From: Gamarada debralockiae
Taxonomy: Eukaryota; Ascomycota; Leotiomycetes; Helotiales; Hyphodiscaceae
Assembly: GCA_002803225.1 (NCBI GenBank)
Contig: NXFV01000336.1
Coordinates: 1-29,399, forward strand
Direction: 5' to 3'
DNA: 29,399 nt
The notes below the pieces were generated by a model. That model had not been told where the DNA came from. It made no database searches and was given only the letters and a program-made list of their open reading frames with translations. Of the stretch, positions 1-11,212 are shown in pieces. The position numbers were made by a program, and so were the translations under genes. The first letter of the stretch is position 1. Every line of letters starts with the position of its first letter.

Positions 1-28
1 TTATTTAATATATATATAAATATATATT

Positions 29-62
<34 letters not shown>

Positions 63-1635
63 GGGATGGAAATTCACTGACTCCGCTTTGCTGCTAATAA
101 TTTTGGACATATTCAGTTCTCGTTCATTCCTCTACTCCAGAAATCTCGGTACTGCAGGGAACACAGCGGCGTCCCCCCCACCAATCATAACCTTGATGGT
201 TGAAACCTCAACATGGCAACAATCCTCGCGCCGAGTACACACCCTCCAGTAGATAGATAAGAAACAGGTCAACTTCTTTTGCGCTTTCTGTTTTTCAGGG
301 TCTGCTGTGAATTCCCGGCATTGGAGGCCTAAGTGCGTGTTCCCAAGTGAATCTTCCCAAAAAGATGACTTTCCTCCGTCTGCCGTTTTCCACTTTCAAA
401 TGCTCAAGGTTTATCTCTCCACCACAGACACTGCTGCACATGGATTGGGGTGCAATGTCCAATCCCGTGGCATACTTCGAGGTTAGGCTTAAGACCTGCT
501 AGGATGTTCTTTAGCCTCCGTGTGAGGCTTTATGTCGATGAATGAGAGGTGGGAGATGTGTTCCTCCGAGTCCGTTAGGTTGTCGTCGCCACGACGGCCC
601 GGAGGGTAACAAATTCCCTTGTGATGCAAACGACTCGATGGCGTTCAGCAAATTCACCATGACCATAAGATGTCCCTGTTAGCTTTGGAAAGGCTCATCC
701 GCTATTTTTCCGCAGTCCCATGTGTAGATATTTGTGTTTCATGAAACCTACATGTTAACACTGTGCTTAAACATCACCGAGTTTCGGACGACTGTGACGG
801 CACAAGAACACGAACGAGGTCAAATGCGGCTTGGGTAAAGTGATTGTTTACAAAGAGACAAGAGATCGTAAGAAGAGCTCTGGCTTAAAGTGTCGTGCAT
901 AACAAAATACAAATGAGGCTATTCACAAAGCAGGAAAGGCACTTGACCATTCCTTCACAATGACCCTTCAAATACGCACTATTATTGAACCACTTCAATG
1001 ATCCAGCAATAGGGCCCAGCAACATGGAGAATTGTGGCCGACGGATGGATATTATTAGTAAATTTTAATCTTGAGACCAGGCACTAATTATTTTCCCGCA
1101 CATCACTTCGTGCGCTACTTTATCTCCCAGAATTATGCCAACCTCTACACTAACATTAGAGTCATATCCTCTTTTACGGGCCATTTTCTGCTTTGGTACA
1201 GCTCTGCAGACGGTGTAAACAATGGAGCTGAGACCGGGTTCCTAGTAAACAAATAGGAGGTATATGTCATCCACGGAACGACATAAGTAATAGCATCTTT
1301 CCCCTTCTTCTCAATCACATCTTTACTACAAGATACTGAGCACGGGCCACTGCCTGCAATGACGAATATGCACTATGCACTTACTGGAGGAATTAACAGG
1401 CGGTATATTTACCTATGGAGAATCTACCGTAAGTGGTGGTAGTGAGGAGATCGTAAAATTAGGAATCCAAGCGTACATGGCCTCAAGGTAAGCGTTTAGT
1501 AACCCGCCCATCTTGAAGCCAGATAGCAAACCATCGCTCGATCATCTCATATGTTCTGTTCCGGCTCCTGTAACGCGACGACCTGCAAACATTAAGTGTG
1601 GTGCCCAAGTAATAATACATTTATCCTCCTAGTAT
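1..1635. other. Gene-poor left flank with poly-T run
   Basis: No gene can be supported here. Open frames are short and lack domain-like sequence or convincing splice structure. The stretch starts with AT-rich sequence and a run of 27 T at 36-62, which may be a contig-edge artefact or a simple repeat. A 45-codon frame opens at the ATG at 365 but resembles nothing I recognise. The right part is the downstream region of the P450 on the minus strand. Confidence 0.5.
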
Positions 1636-3247
1636 CTATGTTCTAGGAGTCAAAGCAACATGAACCCCATTACCTGAGCTCAACGTGAGATGCAAGCCCT
1701 CCAGCCAGTCTCTTGGATCGCGACTCTCAATCTTTTCAAACTCCTGAACCAACCTCACAATTGTATATCCAGCTTCAGTAAGAGCAAACTGCTGGCCAAC
1801 GCAAATTCGCGGCCCGCCGTTGAAAGGGAGATATTCCCAGCCAACACGCAGCGACTCCCAACGCTCCGGTCTGTATTCCTCTGCATCATCACCGTAGAGA
1901 TCCTTCCGACGATGCATTGCAAATACCGAATAGGAGACCATGCTACCCTTTGGAATGAAAACGGGAGATCTGCCATCGAGACCACCTCCTGTAGGAAGCA
2001 CGGTGTTTTTATTGGCGATGCGATAGTTCGACGGTACTGATGGATAGAGACGGAGAGCTATTATCACGCTTTAGCATGGAAGTTGTGTCTGCGGATAAGA
2101 AATTAACTCGATGGGCTTACACTCATTTAGAACATATTTCAGATACCTCATATTTCGCAATGTTTCATAATCTGGCTTTCTTCCCTCCAATTGATCGACC
2201 TCGAAGGTGAGTTTGGCCCACACGTCTGGACGGCGAGCGAGAACATAGAAAGTATTGCTCAAAAGTCCAGCAGTAGTATCTCTACCAGCAAGCAAGACAT
2301 TTAACATCTCAGAGCGAATCCGAATAGGGTCATCAGTAGCCTGCGCGAGCTCGTTCGCGAAAATATACTTTCCTTTCTCACTTTTATCACTTGACTTTTG
2401 TCCACGGTTTCTTATTGCCCTTTGGGCAAATTTATCGATATACTCATGCACCGTTTTGCAATCTTTATCGAATGATTTATTCCGCCTGAGCCACACAAAA
2501 GGACCCAATCTCAGCCGACTCAGCAACTCGTTTTGAGCAGCGTCAAATGCTAGACCGAAAAGCTGTTGCTGGGAACCAACTGGGCTTGTAAGGCTGTTGA
2601 TAGATTCTCCAAGAAGGAATTCCGTTGCGCTATCGAGAGTGAGTTGAAAAAGCAGCGATTGCAAATCCACCGATGATCCGTCTTTTGGAATTTTTTCGAT
2701 GAGCTGCTGAATGTGTGACTCGAAAGTGTCCAGGTTAGCGACTTGACTCTTAGTGAAGCTGGGGCGAACCATGGCCTGGAGAGGTTAGAAAAGCATTTTG
2801 CGTAACAGGGAGAGCTTTTACACGCGAATGTTCCCAGTCCACACCATCAGAAGTAAAGATGCCTCGGCCTAGCAAGGCTCCCATAGCATCTATCCTGCCA
2901 CCCAGGCCATAGTCTTTAAATTTCGACGACAGTATCGCTTTGATATTTTCGGGTTCGATGGTTTGGTGCAGCGTGAGACCCATCGCAACAACACTGTACG
3001 TATTTCCGAACTCCTCAAATTTTTTGTAGTGACTTTGGAGGTAGACTTTTGCTTCGGCATGAGCCTTTTCCTCTTTAAAATTTGCAAGACCAAGGATGCG
3101 TTCGGATTGAGTATGCTTTGGCGCTGGTTTGCACCCATTCGCATGGGAGTATCGGTAATTCTCGATCGAAGAGATTATTTTTGCGAGGATAAAGTAGAGA
3201 GCAAAGCTAGCACCAGAGATGAGTGCATAAATCGTTAGCGACGCCAT
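1636..3247 (-). CDS. CYP52-like cytochrome P450 (n-alkane/fatty-acid omega-hydroxylase type)
   Basis: Predicted exons are 3247-2822, 2775-2121 and 2057-1636, with introns of 46 and 63 bp. They give 500 residues, close to the usual length of CYP52 enzymes. An N-terminal hydrophobic segment (about residues 4-27) would anchor it in the ER membrane. Visible P450 landmarks are the I-helix motif AGRDTT (305-310), ExxR as ESLR (360-363, built across the second intron), PERW, and the haem loop [14 protein letters not shown] with the Cys ligand at about 446. The sequence around [23 protein letters not shown] and the long haem loop are typical of the fungal CYP52 clade. Members hydroxylate the terminal carbon of alkanes or fatty acids; the substrate here is inferred. 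The gene is divergent from the thioesterase relic at 3795. Both splice joins keep the frame and conserved residues, so the gene looks intact. Confidence 0.9.
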
Positions 3248-3794
3248 TCTTCTGTAGAGTACGTCGAGTTCAGATTAAAGATGATTAGAAGAGAGCAGAC
3301 GATTGGAACGTTCACATGTACATGTACAGTACATACAGTCGGTGCAACTTCTGGCCGACGGAATGTGGCGAGAACATTGGTACCAGAACCCGGCTTGCTC
3401 AGAAGTTGGGAGGGCACTTCGTACGGAAGTACTGTAGTAAAACTGGCATAGTTCAACTGAACTCAATATGATCTGCTCATACGTTGATACCGATGCCTCC
3501 TACGAGTACTCTTCGACTGGGCACTAATGCAAGATGGTGTGCAGTTCACGGACGTTTTGCTGTGAGGTTTGCCCGCGCCCGTGCCTGGTTGGCCCAAACG
3601 GGAGCGAAACCTCCCCCCGCATTTTGTAACGCCGTGAAGACGCCCGGAACTTAGTGGATGCTCCGCCATGACATGGCGTTCGGTGCTCGGTGCTGGACTG
3701 CTCTGAGTTCCCTCCAGAAATTCAAGTTCGCTTTGATCGGTGTACTTCTATCTCTCTCTAAGAGCCAGACCTTCCAGCTGGGACAAAGGAGTAG
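3248..3794. promoter_or_regulatory. Divergent intergenic region between P450 and thioesterase relic
   Basis: This 547-bp gap lies between the P450 start (minus) and the decayed thioesterase (plus), so it should hold both promoters. An ATG at 3658 opens a short plus-strand frame that ends just before the thioesterase frame and is not in phase with it. It could be a lost first exon or leader, which I cannot decide. A repeated ACATGTACATGTAC-type motif lies near 3313-3330. No gene is supported. Confidence 0.4.
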
Positions 3795-4492
3795 TTGATT
3801 CTCGAGAGGTCAACAAGAGCCATTGCCACCACTGCCGCTGAACACTGGGCCAAATTCACTGCAGCTTATCCCGTGCCTCAGAGATCAATCAGCCATTTCT
3901 CTGCAACGCCAGAGACGCCCAGATACATCGACAACCTGGAATTTACACTCATCCCAACTTACAGCCGTACACCCCAACCAAACGGCGAAGACCACTTCCA
4001 TAGCGCAACACTCAGCAACCCCAAGACAATCCCGCACTTCCTCACTCTCCAACGTCCTGGATCTCAATCCTTCCACAGGGCCCGTTCCTCGTCTCCTCAG
4101 ATAGTACCGGGCAGTTTACCAACAGCAGCGGCTTTACAGAAACCCGATTGTGTTTGCCTAGTTCAGCTCGGGCACGAGGGACTGAACGGTCACCCTTCCA
4201 TAGCTCATGGTGGGATCGTCTGTGCCCTTCTTGACGAGTCCATGGGGTTCGCCATGATGCTTCATCGAACGAGTGTCGCTGCGTCGGAGCCGTTGATTCT
4301 TGTTATACGGCAAATATGACTATTAACTTCAAAAAGCCGGTTATTGCTCCAGACGCAGTTGTAGTGAAGTGTTGGTTAGTGAGACAAGAAGGGAGGAAGT
4401 GTTTTCTAAGATCGCAGATTGTGAATAAGCAAGAAACAGTATTGGCGGAAGCGAGTGGTCTCTGGATTGTGAAGTCTATTAGTAGACTTTAG
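3795..4492 (+). pseudogene. Decayed PaaI/4HBT-family acyl-CoA thioesterase-like gene
   Basis: The stretch encodes recognisable hotdog-fold thioesterase segments in more than one frame. One frame (from 3795) carries TYSRTPQPNGEDHFHSATL and then LNGHPSIAHGGIVCALLDES, matching the family core (LNGHPxxxHGG...LLDE). It hits a stop at 4317-4319. The expected next segment, TANMTINFKKPV, continues in another frame from about 4300 to the TAG at 4490-4492 without a plausible intron between them. Around 4078-4160 a third frame (SDSTGQFTNSSGFTETRLCL) fits the family better than the main frame, suggesting a compensating pair of indels. No in-frame ATG precedes the conserved region. I therefore call it a frameshifted relic; sequencing indels are the main alternative. 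Intact relatives hydrolyse acyl-CoA thioesters. Confidence 0.65.
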
Positions 4493-5207
4493 AACAGGGT
4501 CTCTGTTCTGTGGGTAGAAACCGGTAGAGATGCCATGCATTGATGAGCGGCCAGTTCATTATTTCATAGAGCTGGGTTAGTGAGGCGTACGACAAGTCTC
4601 CAATTCGGACAACTTCGAGCCTGTCCTTAGACTAGAGCAATTGACAATCCCTTCACCACAATGCTCCATAATATCAGGGAGCCTTGTAGTTTGTAAACAT
4701 ATGTATAGGGATGTATTGGATCGAGTCACGCAGGTGCGTTCCAAGCGACGTAAAATATCAAGCCTCATTATGTCAACGTGGTTGATGAACTCCAATACGA
4801 GGGTCATCTTACTATGAGTTCAATAGTCATGTTTCTGATTTTAGATCTCGTGACAGAGGCGAAGTTATTCCAACTTTGACAGGAGTATTTTGCGTTTGGA
4901 TGGAACCGAGCAATCGCAGCTAAACGGGTCCACAACATACCATACCCGCACAACTTCCACAACTGACCCTTCAACCTAGGTCCGCCTATCTACGGAGCTC
5001 GGAGAGTCTGCTATTGAAGCACAGTCATCGATCTCCGGGCCACCACAGCCCAGTCGGATCCACTTTGGCACATCATGCAGGACCCCAACAAAGGCGACCA
5101 AGATCGGTCACGTATCCTACCATGCAACATAAATATATTCGATCAGTCCACATTTCTTCCGCATCCTAGTCCAGTTCCCCCGCACAGCCTGTTTTGTAGT
5201 TATAATA
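4493..5207. other. Intergenic region upstream of MFS gene
   Basis: No gene is supported. The right end should contain the promoter of the MFS transporter. An AT-rich TATA-like stretch lies at about 5127-5140, some 70-80 bp before its first ATG, followed by a C/T-rich leader. Confidence 0.4.
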
Positions 5208-7126
5208 ATGATGAAGAACACAATGGTTTTCGCTTCTGATCACTCCGAAACGAATCACGCCGCAGCAAACTCGCACTCCCAACATCAAGACCAGCCTGCT
5301 GTTATCAGCTCTGTACCGATGCTAGATAGCTATTTACACCCTTCGCAAATGTGGTCTGGAAATATTTGTAAGCCACACTTCATCTAGAACATTTTATGGT
5401 TTGGCCCTAGGAGGTTAACGCTCCTTCAATGAAGATATCGATCTCTCGGAAATCACCAACACCACCGACTCAGAACGCCAAACCAACACTTCTAGTTCTC
5501 TACCAACAAGCAATGGATCTCCATTGTCACCAACTGATGGTGCGTCGCACATGCAAATCATAAAATGGGAACAGGGGGACTCAGAAAATCCTTACAATTG
5601 GTCGCTGGTCTGCACACCTGACATTATCCACGATACCTCCTGTATTTCCCTAGGAGAGTGTCTCTCTCAAAAAAAGTCACTAATTTCGGTCGCCTAGAAA
5701 CGTAAACTCATCATCACTATGATCGGAATCTCCGTTACCATCAATAGCACGATTGGTTCTTCTCTCCCTAGCAACGCGATTCCTTACATCGCCGAGACTT
5801 TCAATATTACGGATGGTAGTGTGAAAGTACTTCCTATGTCTATTTATCTCGTGGGATACATCTTTGGGCCCCTTGTGTTCGCCCCGCTGAGTGAGGCGTA
5901 TGGACGTCGTTCGGTCACAATTGGCGCATTCTCTTTGTTTGGTATATCTACAATGGGAGTAGCGCTGGCCCCAAACTGGGCACTTCTTCTTATTTTCCGT
6001 CTCCTAGCTGGGATAGGTGCATCTGCGCCAGTTTCTGTCGTAGGTGGCATATATGCAGACATCTATGAGTCTCCCATTGCGAGAGGTCGGTCCGTAGCGG
6101 TATTCTTCACGGTTTGCACCCTTCTAAATCCTTGAAAGGCAATAAAAGTCTAACGGATTACAGACGATTGGATTCGGTCCCTTGATTTCTCCTATGATTT
6201 CAGGTTGTGCGTCACCTACGCTAGGTTGGCGATGGAGCTTCTGGATCGCCCTTATAATAGCAGGTATAAGCGCCACAGGGCTGATCTTCCTCCCAGAAAC
6301 ATATGGTCCCAAACTCCTCACCGATCGCGCAAAACGTCTTCGCAGTGAGGGCACCAACACCCTTATCTTCGGGCCCCTTGAGACAGAAAGCCACGGCTGG
6401 CGTGACCTCCTTGAACCTAAAACTCTACTACCGCTACGGATGCTCTTCGCCGAACCCATCGTCACAGCCGTATGTCTCTATCTCGCCATCCTATATGGGA
6501 TCTTTTATATGTATTTCGGCGCTTATTCAATAATTTTCGAGGGCATCTACGGCATGACCCCATGCACCTCAGGCGCTATGTTCTTCCCTCTCGGTGTCGG
6601 TGAATTAGGCGCAGTTGCATTGGGCGCCATATACGACTCCTTCCTCGTCCGAGCTCGGGCGAGCAACGACCCTTGGAGCCGGAGTGAAGAATCTTTTCGA
6701 CTCCCATTAGCCTGCCTAGGAGGGCCTGTCGCCTCAATTTCAATTTTCTGGCTCGGTTGGGCAGCGCGAAAAGACATCCACTGGGCGGTCCCCTTCGCCT
6801 CTGGCTTCATTAATGGCCTAGGCACACAGTTGATTTTCATTGGACTGCTCAATTACCTAGCGGATGCGTACACGGTATACGCGGCGAGTGCATTTGCAGC
6901 TTCAAGTTGTAGTAGGAGTGTTTTTGGGGCGTTGTTACCTTTGGTTGTTACGAAGATGTATGATTCATTAGATGTAGCGTGGGCGACGTCCACACTTGGG
7001 TTTGCAAATCTGTTTATGACGGTTGTGCCGTTCGCGCTGCTTAGATATGGACCATTTTTGAGAAAGAGAAGCAAGTTATGTATGCACTTGAAGGAGAAGA
7101 GAGAGCAGGGAAGTGCAGGACTTTAA
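5208..7126 (+). CDS. MFS transporter, DHA1-like multidrug:H+ antiporter type
   Basis: Predicted exons are 5208-5367, 5435-5607, 5698-6111 and 6164-7126 (introns 67, 90 and 52 bp), giving 569 residues with all phases consistent. The hydrophilic N-terminus is followed at about residues 96-110 by IKWEQGDSENPYNWS, the entry motif of fungal 12-TM DHA1 proteins just before TM1. A motif-A-like PLSEAYGRR follows TM2. TM4-TM5 carries RLLAGIGASAPVSVVGGIYA and FGPLISPMISG (motif C region), then LGWRWSFW before TM6. Six further hydrophobic segments run to the C-terminal RYGPFLRKRS. The third intron is short and begins GTTTGC, but its removal gives exactly the spacing expected between TM5 residues. Such proteins export drugs or metabolites across the plasma membrane; the cargo is unknown. 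The start (two adjacent ATGs) and the first intron are the least certain parts. Confidence 0.87.
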
Positions 7127-8086
7127 GGAATGGATTTAGGGTTGACAACAATCAGGGTTCAGGGTGTTGTCCAAGTCTCTTTATTGGTATTTTGGTTGAA
7201 ATAAGCTGTAGAGCAGTAGGAACAACTTAAAATTTATCCTGGTGGAAGTGATTGGAGCCACCTCTACATGAGGAGGGCTCCATTTTCAGTGAAAATGGCG
7301 TCCATATTCGGCAAGCGCAATGGTTGCCGGCGGTCCGCGTCGTGGGCGTCGGGTTAGGAGTTCAATTACAATCAAGTGTTTTCTAAAGGCATCCTGAAGA
7401 GTCTACCTACATCGCCAATAAACGGGCTTTATATTGAAGGTCACCTTGGTGGTATTCCGAAGCACTGCTTTTCTATCTAGATAACAAGTACCCTTCATAC
7501 AAATCCTTAGCTCCTATGGATATTTCTTAGAGTTCACCTACAGCTGCCTTTGTCCAATACTAGTATGTCATTGTTAGCCTGTAGTGGCCTAGCTACGCTC
7601 TAACGGAAATAAACAGTTGCTTCTCCAGATATAGCCTACTTGTCCAAATAAGAGCATAGCCCTACTTGACATGGAACCCCACAGAGGCCTCAAGAAGAGC
7701 ATGATGGTATTCGCACTAAGACTAGAGAAAACTAAGCTAAAGAGAGAAGAAGAAGAAAGAGAACTCTGCGAGAAGCTCGAGCTTATGTAGAGGTCTCTGC
7801 TAAGCTATGTTAGGCAAGCAAGACAAGGTCAGGTTTACCCCCACGGCAGGGGAAAACATTAGAGAGGGCCAGGGTCGTCACAGTTACAAGTTGGGCTTAA
7901 ATTAGATATATGAAAAAAAGCTAAGGAGTTCAATATTTCCTATAGTAGACTTTCCTCTTAATTAGCCGTGTAAGTAAACGTACCGTACACGTAAGAGGGA
8001 AATTAAATATTGATTTGACACTAGTTACAGATACGGTTGTAATATTACGGCCTAAAAAATCCCCTGCCACAATATAAAAGATCTCC
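7127..8086. other. Gene-poor tail-to-tail gap
   Basis: This 960-bp stretch separates the 3' ends of the MFS gene and the secreted-protein gene. No gene is supported. A purine-rich patch at about 7720-7790 could encode an acidic/basic low-complexity peptide but lacks a start and any flanking domain. A G+C-rich patch with GCGTC repeats lies at about 7315-7355. Confidence 0.45.
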
Positions 8087-9901
8087 TCATGGATCAACAC
8101 ATGGCCAGAAATCCGGGGTGCCAACTTCCTGATCACCGATGTTAACGATAGTGTTGAAAATATTAGTGCAAATCGACAAATTAAAGAATCCAGGCGTTTG
8201 GATACCATTTTGGAAGATCAAGTCACCTTCTGTTCCTAGACCGTCGATATATTTGGAGAGTGCTGGCATCTGGTAGCCGTTTTTGTTGCCATTCAGCTGA
8301 TAACCCATGTATGAGCTGTTGACAATATCCTCGAGCGTTACGCCGCCGAATCGATTTCCGTCAAGGTCGTTATGAGTGCCACCAGGTAGTGCTGTGAATG
8401 GCTTACCGCCTGACCAATCTCCGACGCTTCCAGGGGTCCACATAGCATTAGCCTTAGAGTTGGCATTCAGGACGTAAAATGTCATCCCATCGATGCAAAC
8501 GGCAGTCTGGCTGGCTGTGTCACTATCCATCCAATCCGAGATATCACCCTGAAGAGTCGAAGAGCACGCGTCACCAGTCTTCCTATATAGGAATTGACCA
8601 TTAGCGTTTCGAAGCCATGACACACATAGGGTTTTCGAAATTACTTACAAGATAAACGGATTAACATTCCCTGGAGCAAGGGCCCAGGCGACTGGTATCA
8701 TTTGGCCGTACATAATCTTCTGGGCATTCGCGGTCATGATGGACAAGTCAATGTCGGTTGGTATTGTAGTCATCATACCGTTTTGCATTAAAGACCAGAG
8801 ATCGCTGATTACAGATTCGTTAGATCCCGAGAAAATCTGTTCAAGATAGCTTGATTCAGTGCCCTCCCAAGAGCTAAAGAGCGAGCCCAAAGCGTCAGAC
8901 ATTGTGTTTTGCAGGCCTAGAGCGGCTTGTGCGCTAGCATAGATATCAGTAATACTCAAACCCGGCTACCAGCTTTGAAGACTCACGAAGGAAGATTATC
9001 TTTTGAAATAGTAATTGAATAGGATATTGCGGCATTGAAGGCATCCTTGTAAAAGCCACGAAAATTGTCATCAGCGAAGATTTTAGCCACCTTTATGACT
9101 AGGTTATATTAGATTGAAAGCTTGCCAAGTGGGGAGTACTATACGGACCAACATTCCATGCATAAGCGGATCCAATTCCGACAACTATTGCCAGAGTATC
9201 GAGGACATCTTTAATAATTGTGGAATGATGATTCGGTGGTAGCTGAGGAGCAAACGTGCTGGTAAAAATTCCTAAGTTACTTTGCATCTGCACGGCAGCC
9301 CCTTGGATAGCCTGGTAGTAGTGTTGATGGATCTGTAACGGAATTAGCGATGACTGAACTGCATTACCCTGAACTATATCTGAGCTTACCTGATGAATTG
9401 ACGAAAAAGAGTTTAGGATCAAGAAACTTTGAACCTTGTTAGCCTGGAATTGAGTCATCGTAAGATATACAAAACTGACCCAGCCGGATGACCAGTATCC
9501 GTACACTGAACTGTGCCTGAGCAGGGTATATCGCCCACGTCCAGGCAGTTCCACCCTTCAGGGCCATTGAAAAAATTGCTGACGAATTCAGGAAAAGCAA
9601 GCGAAACACTTCCTGAAGCCAGCGGAGCTTGCCATGCAGCAATTGTAGCATTCCAAGCATCATTGACATCGGCAGCAGCCCAACGAGCCTCAGGTGCAGC
9701 TGCCGCATTGGTGATTGGGGTCTCAGAACATTGTACGCTCAGCCAAGGCGCAGATGGGTTCGAAGATGTAGATGAGTTCGAAGGTGTAGATGTGTTCGAA
9801 GATGTAGATGAGTTCAAAGACGCAGTTGAGTTGTGTATAGCCGCTGGAATGGCGTGAACCAGTGGCAGAAAAATAAGCGCCAATTTTATTAAAAGATGCA
9901 T
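8087..9901 (-). CDS. Secreted Ser/Thr/Asn-rich protein, 6 exons, function unknown
   Basis: Predicted exons are 9901-9471, 9426-9390, 9332-9149, 9098-8987, 8933-8649 and 8582-8087 (introns 44-66 bp), giving 514 residues; the frame holds through all five joins. The first intron has a GCTAAC branch site close to its acceptor. I chose the ATG at 9901 over 9919 because it puts the hydrophobic signal-peptide core (LLIKLALIFLPLVHAIPA) at the very start. A Ser/Asn/Thr-rich linker with many NxS/T sites follows, encoded by an 18-bp tandem repeat. The body has Cys pairs around GPEGWNCLDVGDIPCSGTVQC and ends with TPGFFNLSICTN and PDFWPC. It reminds me of the non-catalytic region found in fungal killer-toxin-like GH18 chitinases and of standalone relatives, but this is from memory and unproven. 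No catalytic motif is visible. Confidence 0.75.
9759..9830. repeat. 18-bp tandem repeat, four copies, in coding sequence
   Basis: Four 18-bp units (9759-9776, 9777-9794, 9795-9812, 9813-9830) are built on TTCGAAGATGTAGATGAG. The first and third are identical and the fourth is the most diverged. On the minus strand each unit encodes six residues of the Ser/Thr/Asn/Pro linker after the signal peptide. Being in frame, copy-number change would lengthen or shorten the linker without a frameshift. Confidence 0.9.
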
Positions 9902-11212
9902 ATTTTCAGTTCGGAGCAAAAGGCTCTAAAGTTCCAAAGACTGAATAGTGTAAAAGACTAGTTGATTGACTAGATCTAAGAATAAAAAAGTCGTTGAGAA
10001 TATTAGTTGAAGAGAGCAATTGGGCTTGATAAGAAGACAATAGATATAGAAGAACACTTGATCATTTATTTGTTTGCTCGAGATAGTTGCGGAAAAACCG
10101 GCCCTTGTTTCAAAGATAGTAAGGAGATCCTAGAACAAGAGCATTCCCTCGTATTCGTTTGTACAGCTTTCTTTGTACTCTCGTGTGTGGAGTTTTAGGA
10201 GATTGCACTCACTGCGAGAGCACTCGAGCCCTATTCAAAAGTATACCAACTAAGATAGATTGATCATGCATTCGGGAACCATATTAATTCGATAGCTTAA
10301 GGAGTTTCATCTTCAATGGCTGGGCGGGGGTTATCTTCGTATAACGCAAGAGCATCTTATTAAAACTATGCATCAATAATCTTTTCTAAAAGCAAGTGCA
10401 TCTTAGAAAGTATCTTATAGTGCGATGCGGCGAAGTAAAGCCGCACCCATGATCACCACATTGATAAAGCTGCCTGTTGAGAATTGGGCTCGGATAGCCG
10501 GAGAGCTAGGCGCCTCGGCATCCTCCGCCAAGTAACGCATAATGATGTACTGATCTTAATCTCCCTTTCAGTGAACCCTTTACCGTATTTATCTTAAAGT
10601 TTTTAATCGTCCCATTTGATCCATGACAGCCCAATTGCAGGGCGTCCAGGTGGGACCGAGCGGGGCGAAGCGATGTCGCCGAGATTTACTGCTGCGACAC
10701 CTAAAAATAAGGTTCGGAAGGCGGTTTCATGTGACCGACATCCCCTGGTAGGCAGTGAGAAAAGCCCTTCCATAAAACCTTCCATAAGGGGCTCTGCGAA
10801 GGAGCAGATTAACAATCCAGGGGGTCCCTGGACACAAAGAACACTCCAACCCAGTTTTTGCGTTTCATTGTTATTTTGAAAGTTTATTATGTGGATTGCA
10901 GCATACTATGACGTTGTTGATCCTTCAACATCCCAGAGGCTTCTTCCCTGGGCAACTCCCCGTTCGGACGGCGTTTCAGAAGTTCTAGCTTACCCGTAAT
11001 TGAGACTCTTTGCCCATTGACAGGCTCCCAATAGCACTGCCCATAGAACGCACAGGTACAGCACCATGGCATTTCCAAATCAAAATCACACTTGCGAAGG
11101 CCAGATATATATATATATATATATAGGAAGTTGAGGTCTTGCTCTCATCTTGCATCGTTAAGTAACAAGGACAACAGTAGTTTCTTTAATTTGCTACTCT
11201 AACAATTTAAAA
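9902..11212. other. Intergenic stretch with an unexplained G+C-richer patch
   Basis: No gene is supported. It contains the promoters of the secreted gene (left) and of the Cys-rich gene (right). At about 10440-10545 a short frame, IKLPVENWARIAGELG, looks like the helical core of a Myb-like fungal DNA-binding domain, but it meets a stop and has no surrounding gene. At about 10600-10850 the base composition differs from its neighbours and both strands are open for 70-87 codons; I do not recognise either product. Confidence 0.35.
11105..11125. repeat. (AT)n microsatellite
   Basis: Twenty-one bases of uninterrupted alternating A and T lie about 90 bp upstream of the Cys-rich secreted-protein ATG. 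It could act as an AT-rich promoter element, but that is inference. Confidence 0.85.

Noticed and set aside
9513..9857. 114-codon plus-strand frame across the 18-bp repeats
   Set aside because: It is the antisense of the Ser/Thr/Asn linker and signal-peptide exon of the secreted gene; the repeats keep all frames open.
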